From Candidatus Kapaibacterium sp. (lineage in GTDB: Bacteria; Bacteroidota; Ignavibacteria; Kapaibacteriales; Kapaibacteriaceae): a DNA stretch of 34,089 nucleotides. Numbering within the stretch: position 1 is the first letter of the stretch; the number at the start of each line of letters is the position of its first letter. The position numbers and the translations under genes were made by a program. Shown in pieces: positions 1-8,407 of this stretch. Location of the stretch: the NCBI GenBank assembly GCA_018882585.1, contig VFFB01000016.1, forward strand, positions 1 to 34,089. Direction: 5' to 3'. The notes under the pieces are model-generated. The model saw nothing but the letters and a program-made list of their open reading frames with translations, did no database searches and was not told where the DNA came from.

Positions 1-444
1 CTCCTGTTCAGTGCAGCACGAACACAGCTTGTCGAGTCCGTCACTATCCCCGCGCTTGAGCGGGGCGACATCGTCCTGTGCGACCGCTACGTCGACTCGA
101 CGACAGCCTATCAGGGATATGGCCGGATGCTGGACATGGAGGAGGTGCGTCAGTGTAACAGAATCGCCACTCGTGGAGTTATGCCGTCGGTGACCTACTT
201 CATCGACGTACCCTACGACCAAGCGCAGCAGCGCATGCAGTTTGGCCCGACGTCCACCGAGCCGGACCGAATGGAGCGATCCGGAAAAGCATTCTACGAG
301 CGCGTCCGCGCCGGCTATCTTGCCATCGCCGCCGCCGAGCCGGAACGATGCAGGGTCGTTGATGGGTTACAAGACAGGGACGCAGTGCATCAGGCCGTCC
401 TAGCCGCCCTCCCAGAACTCGGTCGGCAGGTCCGAAATCCGTAA
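1..444 (+). CDS. tmk: Thymidylate kinase, C-terminal part (5' end outside window)
   Basis: Thymidylate kinase phosphorylates dTMP to dTDP in the cytoplasm for DNA precursor supply. The reading frame is open from base 1 and carries the family's DRYVDS motif followed by TAYQGYG, which form the dTMP-binding region. A shortened lid segment (TEPDRMERSGKAFYERVRAG) follows, where related enzymes have D/E-R-x-E and F..RVR..Y. The C-terminal pattern ending in a helix is also typical. The N-terminal P-loop lies upstream of the window, so about 147 of the usual 200 or so residues are present. The stop is TAA at 442-444, and the next gene begins 38 bases later on the same strand. Identity rests on motifs seen in the sequence; no alignment was run. 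Confidence 0.93.
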   Translation, partial: LLFSAARTQLVESVTIPALERGDIVLCDRYVDSTTAYQGYGRMLDMEEVRQCNRIATRGVMPSVTYFIDVPYDQAQQRMQFGPTSTEPDRMERSGKAFYERVRAGYLAIAAAEPERCRVVDGLQDRDAVHQAVLAALPELGRQVRNP

Positions 445-482
445 ATTCACGCCCCTTTCACGCATACAATCCGCACCCCCTC

Positions 483-3047
483 ATGGTACGACAGATTCTA
501 CGCCTTGCGACCCTTGTGGCATTGCTTGCCACGGGCACGAGCAACCTTCTTGCCGACCGCGGACGCGTCGTCGATGCGCGACTCCTGCTGCGTCCGAACC
601 CCAAAGCGATGGACCAGGTACAGGTGACCGGATTCATGCGCACGTTCGACCTGCAGCATGACGTTGCCCGTGACGTCTTTGGTGCGGCTCCGGCAACCAT
701 CGAGCTGACGAACGTCGAGCTGCCCGGAAGCGCCGATGCCACGCTGGACCTTGTGCGCTCGCGTGACGTGTTCGATCCTACGACGCAGTTCTACACCATG
801 ACCAAGCAGGGCCGTCGCGCTTTCACGGTGCGCCCCATCACGTCGTACTCGGGTTCCGTCCGCGGTGTGCCCGGCTCGCGCGTGTCGCTGCACTACAGCG
901 AGGGCGACCTTACCGGCGTGATCGAAGATGCGTCGGGTCGCCGCGTGGTGCTTGCGCAGGACATGAACGGCACGGACCGTCCAACGTCGACTCCGCACAT
1001 GATGGCCGACGAGCAGGCCGCGTACCGCGGCAACCTGCTTTCGAGCTTCCTTTGCGGTAACGAGAGCATCGTCGATGACCCCGATCAGTTGGGTAAGCTG
1101 ATGGCCGTGCGTGCCTCGAAGCCGCTCGAAGCGCTGCAGGACGATGACATGCGCGAGCTGAAGCTCGCCGTCGTGTTGCGCGAAGACCTTGATTCTGCCA
1201 TGAAGCGCCGTGGTGCCACCGACGAGCAGGTCGCCCAGTACTTCATGAAGATCATTGCCTGCGTCAGCCAGGCCTACGAGGAAGAATTCAACACGACGAT
1301 CTTCGTGCCGTACTTCCAGAAATTCACTGTCGACGAGCCGTCGCCGTACTTCTACAACGGCCGTGAGCCGGGCGAACTGCTGCAGGAGTTTTCGGAAGAC
1401 TGGGCACAGAACTACTCCGACGTCAAGCGCGATGCAGCCCACCTGTTCACGCTGATCCGTCCTATCGGCGGTTCGTACGTTGGTGGTATCGCCTACCTGG
1501 GCAAGCTTTGCGATAAGGCACGCCGCGGTGGCTATGGCGTTAGCACGGTATGGACCAACGCAAACGAAATGCCGGGCCGTCCGACCGCGTCGAACGGCTT
1601 TGTGTGGGACTATTTCGTGATCGCTCACGAGCTGGGCCACAACGTCGGCTCGCCGCACACGCATAACTGCTTCTGGACGCCGAAGCCTGTCGACACGTGC
1701 CAGCTGCAGGAAGACAACACGGACGCCTGTTTCTCTCGTGGACAGCTGAATCGCGTCGTGCGTCCGGGCACCATCATGAGCTACTGTCACCTCGTCAACG
1801 GCGAATCCACGCCCTTCCTGTTTGGCAGCCGTGTGGCCGAGAAGATGCGTGGCTGGGTTGAACAGTCCTGTCTGACCCGTCCGGAAACGCCCGTGCTGCA
1901 CATCACGTATCCGCGCGGCATCGAAGAGTGGAATTCCGGCACCAAGATCAACATCAAGTGGGCCGCCTATCGCGTGTCCAAGATCCGCCTTGAAATGTCG
2001 GTCGACGAAGGAAAGAACTGGACGCTGATCGCCAATAACCTAGATGCCGTTGCCCGCAACTACGAGTGGACGCTTCCGGTAACGACGGCTTCGCGTGTAT
2101 GGATCCGTGCCGTCGACAATGGTTCATCGGGCGCAGCCGACACGACGCTGGCGCCATACTCCATTGTTTCGCCGCTGGCGCTAACCGACCCCAAGGGCGG
2201 CGAGCGCATCGGTCAAGGCACGACCTATACGATCAAGTGGACCCGACAGCCGTTCATCGCGTCGGTGAATATCGAGTTCGCGCCCAATGGCCAGGACTGG
2301 ACGATGATTGCATCAAACGTCACGGCAACAACCTATGACTGGACGGTGCCCGAGGTGTTGACAGAGAAGGCACGGATCCGCATTACGTCATCCAGCAACT
2401 ATGCGATCGTATCACTCGGCGGTGATTTTGCCATTGGTGCGCCGCGTTTCGAGATGGTGATCCCCGAGCCCGGTGCCACCATCTGCAGCAACCAGAGCAA
2501 CCAGTTCCGATGGAACGCCGACTTCATCGACCGTATCCGCATCCAGTATTCGACCGATGCAGGAGCAACCTGGCGGACGGCGACGCAAGCCGCCTCGGTC
2601 TCTGTTTCGGATTGGCAGGTGTTTTCGCGTGCCGGCAGTCTTGGCAACATCGCCGACGAAACGGCTTGCCTTGTGCGCGTGATCGACAACGTGACGAGCG
2701 AGGAGCTCGACCGCGTCGAGAACCTCGTCATCAAGAAGTGCGACTCACCTGTGTCGGTCCAGGAAGATGCCAGCATGGCGTCGGACCTGCGCATCAATGC
2801 CGTGACGCCCAATCCTGCGCGTACCGAGGCCGTCGTGACGGTATCGACGGAAACGCCGATCGTTGCCGACATCGAACTTGTGAACGTACAGGGTGCCATC
2901 ACGGTGCTGCAGCGTGGCGTGTCGATCGACGCAGGCGCCGATACGCGGATCAACCTTGGACTTGACGCCGTGGCGAGCGGTATGTATCAACTCGTGCTTC
3001 GCTCCGGCGCAGCTCGGGTTGCCGTTCCGTTCACGGTGGTGCGCTAA
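483..3047 (+). CDS. Secreted reprolysin-like zinc metallopeptidase with T9SS sorting domain
   Basis: An 854-residue exported protease. Residues 1-25 form a signal peptide. Residues of about 26-220 look like a propeptide. The catalytic domain (about 225-460) has the full metzincin zinc site HELGHNVGSPH at 382-392 and a Met-turn IMSYC near 431-435, as in reprolysin/M12B-like bacterial enzymes. Three tandem units of about 90 residues follow (about 465-740). Each has a W/I-K/R-W core and a repeated pattern of a charged strand, 'D-G..W..I' and 'W.VP', resembling the Kre9/KNH-like or Ig-like modules common in FCB secreted proteins. The last 85 or so residues have the layout of a T9SS type A sorting domain: NAVTPNPA, then V-x-G and GMYQLVLRSG. 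That predicts outer-membrane export and surface attachment or release. ATG 483 gives the signal peptide directly; no strong ribosome site is visible. The substrate is unknown. Confidence 0.88.
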   Translation: MVRQILRLATLVALLATGTSNLLADRGRVVDARLLLRPNPKAMDQVQVTGFMRTFDLQHDVARDVFGAAPATIELTNVELPGSADATLDLVRSRDVFDPTTQFYTMTKQGRRAFTVRPITSYSGSVRGVPGSRVSLHYSEGDLTGVIEDASGRRVVLAQDMNGTDRPTSTPHMMADEQAAYRGNLLSSFLCGNESIVDDPDQLGKLMAVRASKPLEALQDDDMRELKLAVVLREDLDSAMKRRGATDEQVAQYFMKIIACVSQAYEEEFNTTIFVPYFQKFTVDEPSPYFYNGREPGELLQEFSEDWAQNYSDVKRDAAHLFTLIRPIGGSYVGGIAYLGKLCDKARRGGYGVSTVWTNANEMPGRPTASNGFVWDYFVIAHELGHNVGSPHTHNCFWTPKPVDTCQLQEDNTDACFSRGQLNRVVRPGTIMSYCHLVNGESTPFLFGSRVAEKMRGWVEQSCLTRPETPVLHITYPRGIEEWNSGTKINIKWAAYRVSKIRLEMSVDEGKNWTLIANNLDAVARNYEWTLPVTTASRVWIRAVDNGSSGAADTTLAPYSIVSPLALTDPKGGERIGQGTTYTIKWTRQPFIASVNIEFAPNGQDWTMIASNVTATTYDWTVPEVLTEKARIRITSSSNYAIVSLGGDFAIGAPRFEMVIPEPGATICSNQSNQFRWNADFIDRIRIQYSTDAGATWRTATQAASVSVSDWQVFSRAGSLGNIADETACLVRVIDNVTSEELDRVENLVIKKCDSPVSVQEDASMASDLRINAVTPNPARTEAVVTVSTETPIVADIELVNVQGAITVLQRGVSIDAGADTRINLGLDAVASGMYQLVLRSGAARVAVPFTVVR

Positions 3048-3054
3048 GGCAAGC

Positions 3055-3058
3055 GGAG
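3055..3058 (+). promoter_or_regulatory. Ribosome binding site deciding a GTG start for proline dehydrogenase
   Basis: GGAG lies eight bases before GTG 3067. This picks the GTG over upstream in-frame codons, which would run into the end of the metallopeptidase gene. Confidence 0.6.
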
Positions 3059-3066
3059 AAACGCAC

Positions 3067-3969
3067 GTGCAACTGTTCAATCAGCTGGTCGTTGCGGCCC
3101 TTCCGGTCGTGCCCAAGAGCGTCGTCAAGATCGTCGCGAAACGCTACATCGCCGGCTCGTCGCTGAGTGATGCCGTACGCGTGACGCAGAACCTGATGTC
3201 GAACGGCATCGGTTCGACTATTGACGTGCTGGGAGAGTTCGTTACCGAGCGCCCGCGTGCCCTGCACGAGACGTCGATGTCGCGCGATGTGGTCGATGCG
3301 ATCAAGCGCCATTCCCTTGACAGTTACCTGAGCATCAAGCCGACCTCGTTGGGCCTTGGCATCGACTTCGATTTCGCCTACCAGAACATCAGTGGCGTTG
3401 TGGCAGCGGCGCGTGAGCGCGGCGTGTTCGTGCGCATGGACATGGAGAACACGCCCTATACCGACGCTACGCTTGATGTGTATCGGCGTTTGCGCAGGGA
3501 CGGCTTCGACAACATCGGTGTCGTGATTCAAGCATATCTGCGCCGATCCGAACAGGATGTCCGCTCGTTGCTCGACTATGCACCCTCTGTACGCCTTTGC
3601 AAAGGCATCTACGTCGAGGATGCGTCGGTGGCCTTCAAGGATGCCGACAAGATCCGTCGCAGTTACCGCTCGCTCCTGCGATTGTTGGTCGATGGTGGCG
3701 CAACGCCCCATATCGCCACGCATGACGAGGCATTGATCGCCGATGCCGAAGGGCTTGTGCGGGAACGCAACCTTGACCGTATGCAGTATGAGTTTCAGAT
3801 GCTGCTTGGCGTGCGCGAGGACCGGCGTGATACTCTTGTGCGAGACGGACATCGCATGCGTATCTACGTACCCTTTGGCGAAGACTGGTACGGTTATTCC
3901 ACACGTCGGCTGAAGGAAAACCCACAGGTAGCAGGCTACGTAGCCAAGGCCATTCTCACGGGTCGATGA
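3067..3969 (+). CDS. Proline dehydrogenase (FAD-dependent, monofunctional)
   Basis: Oxidises L-proline to pyrroline-5-carboxylate, passing electrons through FAD to the quinone pool; this is the first step of proline catabolism to glutamate. The 300-residue length matches the monofunctional Bacillus/Thermus-type enzymes rather than the bifunctional PutA. Barrel motifs are clear: IKPTSLG, VRMDMENTPYTD, GVVIQAYLRR, RLCKGIY, ATHDEA, YEFQMLLG, and the C-terminal YVPFGEDWYGYSTRRL. The last holds the paired arginines that bind the proline carboxylate. The GTG start is chosen for its GGAG site; the open frame extends upstream to 2893 but overlaps the metallopeptidase. The pyrroline-5-carboxylate dehydrogenase partner is not in this window. 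The next gene starts one base after the stop, suggesting co-transcription. Confidence 0.93.
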   Translation: MQLFNQLVVAALPVVPKSVVKIVAKRYIAGSSLSDAVRVTQNLMSNGIGSTIDVLGEFVTERPRALHETSMSRDVVDAIKRHSLDSYLSIKPTSLGLGIDFDFAYQNISGVVAAARERGVFVRMDMENTPYTDATLDVYRRLRRDGFDNIGVVIQAYLRRSEQDVRSLLDYAPSVRLCKGIYVEDASVAFKDADKIRRSYRSLLRLLVDGGATPHIATHDEALIADAEGLVRERNLDRMQYEFQMLLGVREDRRDTLVRDGHRMRIYVPFGEDWYGYSTRRLKENPQVAGYVAKAILTGR

Positions 3970-3970
3970 T

Positions 3971-4846
3971 ATGACCAGACTTCTTGCCGCTGCCCTTGTT
4001 GCCGTTATGGCCGTTGGCTGCGCATCCAACCGTCCGGCTCCCGACGGAACGGTCACGGTAGGTACGTTCAACATGGAATGGTTGGGCGACGGAAACGGCG
4101 ACCGTAAGCCGCGCACTGATGCCGACTATCTTCGGATCGCCGACATTGTGATCAAGAGTGGCGTGGATGTGCTGGGGGTGCAGGAGGTCGAGAACGCCGC
4201 TGCCCTTCGGAAGATCCTGCGTTATTGCGCCGATTATGACGGTATGGTGCTGCGAGGCGAGACAGATCAGAACGTAGGTGTCATCTGGCGCAAGAGCGTC
4301 AAGGTCGACTCCGTAGGCCCTTACGAAGGCCTCGTCGTCCAAGCCGGACGGAGTCGTCCGGGCCTTGTCGTTCGATGTCGCTACGAAGGTTTCGACTGGA
4401 TGATGATGGTCGTCCACCTGAAGAGCACGTCGCGATTCGACAGCACGAATCAGCTTCGCGAATTGGCACGCGAGATACGGTCGCAACAGGCCTCGGCATT
4501 ACGTCGGTGGTCTGACTCCGTCCTGGCAGCCGGTGCCGAGAAGGACATCTTGATCGTTGGCGACATGAACGATGTGCCGACGAAGAAGTCGATGCCAACA
4601 CTGACGGCGCTGACCGAGTCGACGGCCATGCGATTCCTGACGAAGGACATGAAGAGCTGCGGTCCCCGAGACCGGCTGGCAATCGACCATGTGGTTGCAT
4701 CAACGCAAGCCGCTTCGCGCCTTGTAGCGGGCTCGATCCGTACCGAAGACTTTCATTCGTTTCTCGATGCCGAATCGGCCGAGAAGGTCAGCGACCACTG
4801 TCCGGTCGTTGTGCGATTCCACTCTGCTGCAGCCGACAACGATTGA
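3971..4846 (+). CDS. Endonuclease/exonuclease/phosphatase-fold lipoprotein
   Basis: A 291-residue protein of the Mg2+-dependent endonuclease/exonuclease/phosphatase superfamily (DNase I-like fold). Visible motifs in order are GTFNMEWL (metal-binding Asn), GVQEVE (catalytic Glu), VVHLKS (His), GDMNDVP (Asp/Asn pair) and SDHCPVVV (terminal Asp-His). All catalytic positions of the fold appear to be kept. The N-terminus is a short hydrophobic segment ending AVGC at Cys17, a plausible lipobox, so the enzyme is probably a periplasmic or surface lipoprotein. The substrate could be extracellular nucleic acid or a phosphoester and cannot be told from the motifs. The start is one base after the proline dehydrogenase stop. 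The 3' end faces the convergent gene at 4857 with a 10-base gap and no terminator hairpin. Confidence 0.85.
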   Translation: MTRLLAAALVAVMAVGCASNRPAPDGTVTVGTFNMEWLGDGNGDRKPRTDADYLRIADIVIKSGVDVLGVQEVENAAALRKILRYCADYDGMVLRGETDQNVGVIWRKSVKVDSVGPYEGLVVQAGRSRPGLVVRCRYEGFDWMMMVVHLKSTSRFDSTNQLRELAREIRSQQASALRRWSDSVLAAGAEKDILIVGDMNDVPTKKSMPTLTALTESTAMRFLTKDMKSCGPRDRLAIDHVVASTQAASRLVAGSIRTEDFHSFLDAESAEKVSDHCPVVVRFHSAAADND

Positions 4847-4856
4847 GCGTTGTGCC

Positions 4857-7349
4857 TTAGGCGAACACGGTGACCTTGTTGCCGTGCTCTTCGGAGATGC
4901 GCAGTACGTGGTAGGTGTTCTCGAGCAGCGTCTCCCACGAATCCTGCGGATCAGCCTCGGCCACGCCTGCTGATACCGTCACCGAGAAGCGACGTCCACG
5001 ATGTTCAAGGATGCTGCTTGCGATTTCGCGACGCATGCGCTCGGCCCAGATCTGTGCCTGCTGGGCACGTGAGCTTACAAGGCCAATGGCTACAAGACCC
5101 TGGTCGATACGGCCTACAAGGTCGTACGTACGCAGCTCGTCACGAAGGTGGTTCAGCACATGTTGCAGTACGACGTCGTGCTCTTCCTCGGCGGCATTGG
5201 GCGAAGGGTAACCGTCGATCTGCACAAGGCAGAGTGTGAACGGCGTCTGATAGTCCACACTGCGGGCGAACTCCTCGTTCAGGCGCGACAGGAAGCCCTG
5301 ACGGTTCATCGTCGAAGTCTGGTCGTCCAGCACTGCATTGCTCTGCAATGTCTCGCTGGTATAGATCTGTTCCAGATACGAGCCTGCATGCTCACCGAGT
5401 GCTTCCAGCACATCGATGTCCTGGTGGGTGAGCACGGCGCTGTCGTTCTCGATGAACAGGGCGCCATAGACATTGGTGAGCGACATCACGGGAACGGCAA
5501 CGAGCTGTCCGCCATCCATGGACGGTTCGCCAGGGGCAACGCGTAGCAGACCCTGATCGCCATAGGACACGACCGATGTTGAGCCCGCGATGGCCCGGCC
5601 CACGCAGGACCGCTCCAGCGAAACGGTAGCACCGCGTAGCAAGGTGTAGCCGTCGTGCACCGAGCGCACCTCGTTCACGGCCCATTGTTGCTGCTGTGCA
5701 TCAAAGAGAACAACGCCGATGGTGGCAATGTCCATCGATTGGACGGCAGCCTGCATAAGGCTCTTCACAAAGCCAGGGGGCGTTGCGCCACGCTCGCGCA
5801 GGCTGTGCCTGAAGGCATTGATGGTATCCAGCGTGCGGGCAGACTGCAACAGGTCGTACTTGCCGGTGTACGACTGGATAAGGCCTGAGATAAGCTTGGT
5901 GAACGTTCCGAAGAAGCCCACCGTGATCGTGTCGTAGGCATCCTCCTCGGTCGAGTCTGCACAGAGCACTCCAACAACGGAGCCGCCGAAGTAGACCGGT
6001 ACGCCGATGAACGACACTGTGTTTGCTTTCGACGTATAATACGGCAGCAGATCAGGCTCGGCCGTGGCCCGAATCGATGTCAGGATCTCGGGTCGGCCAT
6101 GAATGGCGATCTGACTTACAACGTCATCGCCAAGAGGGATCTTGCGCTGATCTGTGAACCAGCCGCCGGCATCGGTGATCTTGGCTTCGACCACGAGCTG
6201 TTGCTTTTCGAGGTTCACCCAGAAGAAGGCTGCCGTGCGGGCATTCACCATGGACCGGATGACCTGCAGCACACGATTGAGCAACGCCTCGAACTCTTTC
6301 CGGGGTTCTGTCTGATCGAGCAGTTCGCCGTCGTCGTCGTCGTGCTGCACGGTGATGGGAATGCTTCGTGCAGGGGCATGGGGATGGACGGGGACGTCGA
6401 TCGTGTCTGGCTTCTCGGTGATGACGTCTTGGCCGGATTCGACGATGTTCTCCTTGGGCACGTCGACGTATCGTTCCTGGGCCGGCGCCGTGGGTGATCC
6501 GGCAGGCTCGTTCGCAGCAACGTCCTCGGCCGATGCCGTAGGTTCCGCTGCCGAAGATTCGGCAAGCTTCCGCTTCGGCCGAACGATCACGTCTTCCGAA
6601 AGCTGCGTCTCTTCCGTGATCGGTCCGATCGGTTTATCGACGCCGGTGACGAAGGCACGCTCGGACGACGAAACATCACCGGTGGCGCGCGGCGAAGCCG
6701 CGTCGCGCTTGCGTGCAGGCTCTGCACGTTGTGGTGGCAGATCGTCGTCGGTACGATCCGAAGCGTCGGTGGTACTTACGGCCGGACCGCGTGCGGCACG
6801 CGCGCTGATCACAAGTTCGGGGGCGCGTCGGCTGGCCGAGCCGGCCTTGCGTACGCCAACGATGCGGATGCCGGAATCGCCGTCGCCGATCTCGGTACCG
6901 ATAAGTGCATCCGTCGTGTCTGGTTGTTCGGCAGTGGGTTGGGCGCGTGGACGTCGCTCGGCAGCAACGTCGGCATCGTCGAACAGGAGTCCCTGTCGAT
7001 CGTCGATGAAGGCTGTCGGCTCGCCTTCGTCCGATCCGAACGACTGTCGATACTCGTCCGGACGGAACTGAATGCGTACGCCCGTGGCGTCCTGCTTCGT
7101 GTCCGAACTCATGTCGGGCGGTTGGCTCACACGACGTCGCTTCGACTGCTCGATGGACAGTTCGGCGATGCGTGGCGAGATGATCATGAACAGGGCAACG
7201 CCACCCAGGATGGCGATGCAGACGCCGATCAGGCGGACGGCCATCTCGTCAAGGAAGAGGGCAATGAACAATCCTATCAGAATGACGCCCAGCGCGGTAG
7301 CATCACTCGGCTGCAGGATCTTTCTGAGATCAACTTTTCGCGTGGCCAT
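4857..7349 (-). CDS. Membrane-anchored double-GAF protein with degenerate GGDEF domain
   Basis: An 830-residue putative signalling protein. Two membrane helices lie at about 19-34 and 36-57. A 280-residue low-complexity acidic/Ala/Pro-rich linker follows (about 70-345). Two GAF-like sensor domains come next (about 352-490 and 515-660), the first with FIGVPVYFGGSVVGVLCAD and the second with LVAVPVMSLTNVYGALFIEN. The C-terminal domain (about 670-828) has GGDEF-family framing: LDDQTSTMNRQGFL in place of the D-x-L-T-x-L-x-N-R start, and FSVTVSAGVA near the end. However, the catalytic signature is replaced by RIDQGLVA at 747-754, so all five GGDEF residues are lost. The protein therefore probably does not make c-di-GMP and may act as a ligand-sensing or protein-interaction module. 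It starts 8 bases after the preceding minus-strand gene, making it the last of a three-gene run. Confidence 0.8.
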   Translation of the reverse strand: MATRKVDLRKILQPSDATALGVILIGLFIALFLDEMAVRLIGVCIAILGGVALFMIISPRIAELSIEQSKRRRVSQPPDMSSDTKQDATGVRIQFRPDEYRQSFGSDEGEPTAFIDDRQGLLFDDADVAAERRPRAQPTAEQPDTTDALIGTEIGDGDSGIRIVGVRKAGSASRRAPELVISARAARGPAVSTTDASDRTDDDLPPQRAEPARKRDAASPRATGDVSSSERAFVTGVDKPIGPITEETQLSEDVIVRPKRKLAESSAAEPTASAEDVAANEPAGSPTAPAQERYVDVPKENIVESGQDVITEKPDTIDVPVHPHAPARSIPITVQHDDDDGELLDQTEPRKEFEALLNRVLQVIRSMVNARTAAFFWVNLEKQQLVVEAKITDAGGWFTDQRKIPLGDDVVSQIAIHGRPEILTSIRATAEPDLLPYYTSKANTVSFIGVPVYFGGSVVGVLCADSTEEDAYDTITVGFFGTFTKLISGLIQSYTGKYDLLQSARTLDTINAFRHSLRERGATPPGFVKSLMQAAVQSMDIATIGVVLFDAQQQQWAVNEVRSVHDGYTLLRGATVSLERSCVGRAIAGSTSVVSYGDQGLLRVAPGEPSMDGGQLVAVPVMSLTNVYGALFIENDSAVLTHQDIDVLEALGEHAGSYLEQIYTSETLQSNAVLDDQTSTMNRQGFLSRLNEEFARSVDYQTPFTLCLVQIDGYPSPNAAEEEHDVVLQHVLNHLRDELRTYDLVGRIDQGLVAIGLVSSRAQQAQIWAERMRREIASSILEHRGRRFSVTVSAGVAEADPQDSWETLLENTYHVLRISEEHGNKVTVFA

Positions 7350-7357
7350 GCGCGAAT

Positions 7358-8407
7358 CTAGCGAAGTAGCTGCACTGTCGTACGCATCGTTGTACGTTGC
7401 GCAATGTTTTGTTGCTGTCCGGTGGCCGAGTTCTTGAGTACGGCCTGCAGGTCGGTCGACAATTCCGTCGTCTTCGAGATCGTGAATCCTTGGTCGACAT
7501 CCACGACCGTACGTCCGTTGCCGGAGATCTCGGACTTGCCCATCGTGATGCGCATGGGCGATGCCTTGGGAACGTTGCCCACCGACACCGTGCCGGCAAG
7601 CTTGGCCGAGACGTCGGCGATACGCCGCCCCTTGACCTTCTTTACTCCATCGATGTGATAGGTGGCCGTGCTCGAGGCGGTGAAGAGCTCGCCAAGGATG
7701 GGTGCCTTATTCATCGTGGACCAGTTGCCGGCCGAATCGACGCCGCCAACGGGAAAGCGTAGGTATTCCTGTTCGACGAATGACGCGTAGGCGGCCAGCT
7801 CGATCTGACGAGCATACTGTGCACGAACAGCCGGGTCGACCTTTTGGTCGCCGATGATCTTGTTGACGATCGAGGATACACCGCCGATTTCCTGGATGGT
7901 CGCGTTTGGACGGAGGATGATCGTGACCTCTTCGCCAATGAGTGCCGAGAACTGGGCGTAGTTCGGATCCGAACGTTGGGTCGAGTCGGCCGACGAGTAG
8001 CGTTGCTCCTGCAGAACCTGGCCAGTACGCTTGTTGACGGCTTTGACATCGATCGCGATCGAGTCGAATCGCATGCCGATCTCAAAGCTGCCGTCACCCC
8101 GCACACTGCGTACGCGCTTGGTGTAGACGTGCTTCGAGCGCTGCTCCATGAATGCCGTGTCCACACCGCCCGTCGAAATCTGTTCGGCCCGGTATTGGAA
8201 CGTATCGCCCACCTTGTACCGTAGCAGCAGGGAGTCGACCTTTGCCTCGGAGCCGGTAAGGGGCGATGCGCGATCGATGTCGGCCAACGTCACCGTTTCC
8301 GGTGCGACATCGCTTGGGGCTCCGTTATCGGAGCACGCCACGAGAAGTACGGCCGTGGCCGCAAGAAGCAGGCGAGTTACCACTGATACTGTCCGGTGAG
8401 TTTCCAT
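7358..8407 (-). CDS. Exported lipoprotein of unknown function (DUF6263-like)
   Basis: A 349-residue protein that I do not recognise with certainty. The N-terminus is a signal sequence with a lipobox-like LLVAC, followed by an acidic/Ser stretch, so it is probably a lipoprotein facing the periplasm or surface. The mature part begins LRYKVGDTFQYRAEQ and is rich in alternating beta-strand patterns, with long segments of the kind 'RSVRGDGSFEIGMRFDSI'. This is reminiscent of the DUF6263 family of Bacteroidota secreted proteins, but that is a guess from style. ATG 8407 overlaps the previous gene by 31 bases; GTG 8383 would leave only 7 overlapping bases and still give the full signal sequence. It shares general architecture with its upstream neighbour, suggesting duplicated or paired envelope proteins. 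Confidence 0.7.
   Translation of the reverse strand: METHRTVSVVTRLLLAATAVLLVACSDNGAPSDVAPETVTLADIDRASPLTGSEAKVDSLLLRYKVGDTFQYRAEQISTGGVDTAFMEQRSKHVYTKRVRSVRGDGSFEIGMRFDSIAIDVKAVNKRTGQVLQEQRYSSADSTQRSDPNYAQFSALIGEEVTIILRPNATIQEIGGVSSIVNKIIGDQKVDPAVRAQYARQIELAAYASFVEQEYLRFPVGGVDSAGNWSTMNKAPILGELFTASSTATYHIDGVKKVKGRRIADVSAKLAGTVSVGNVPKASPMRITMGKSEISGNGRTVVDVDQGFTISKTTELSTDLQAVLKNSATGQQQNIAQRTTMRTTVQLLR

Noticed and set aside
498-1901. Long antisense open frame inside the metallopeptidase gene
   Set aside because: His/Arg/Val-rich translation, no motif and no ribosome site; it mirrors a GC-rich real gene.
3031-4116. Antisense open frame across proline dehydrogenase and the next gene
   Set aside because: Shadow of two well-supported genes with catalytic motifs on the plus strand.
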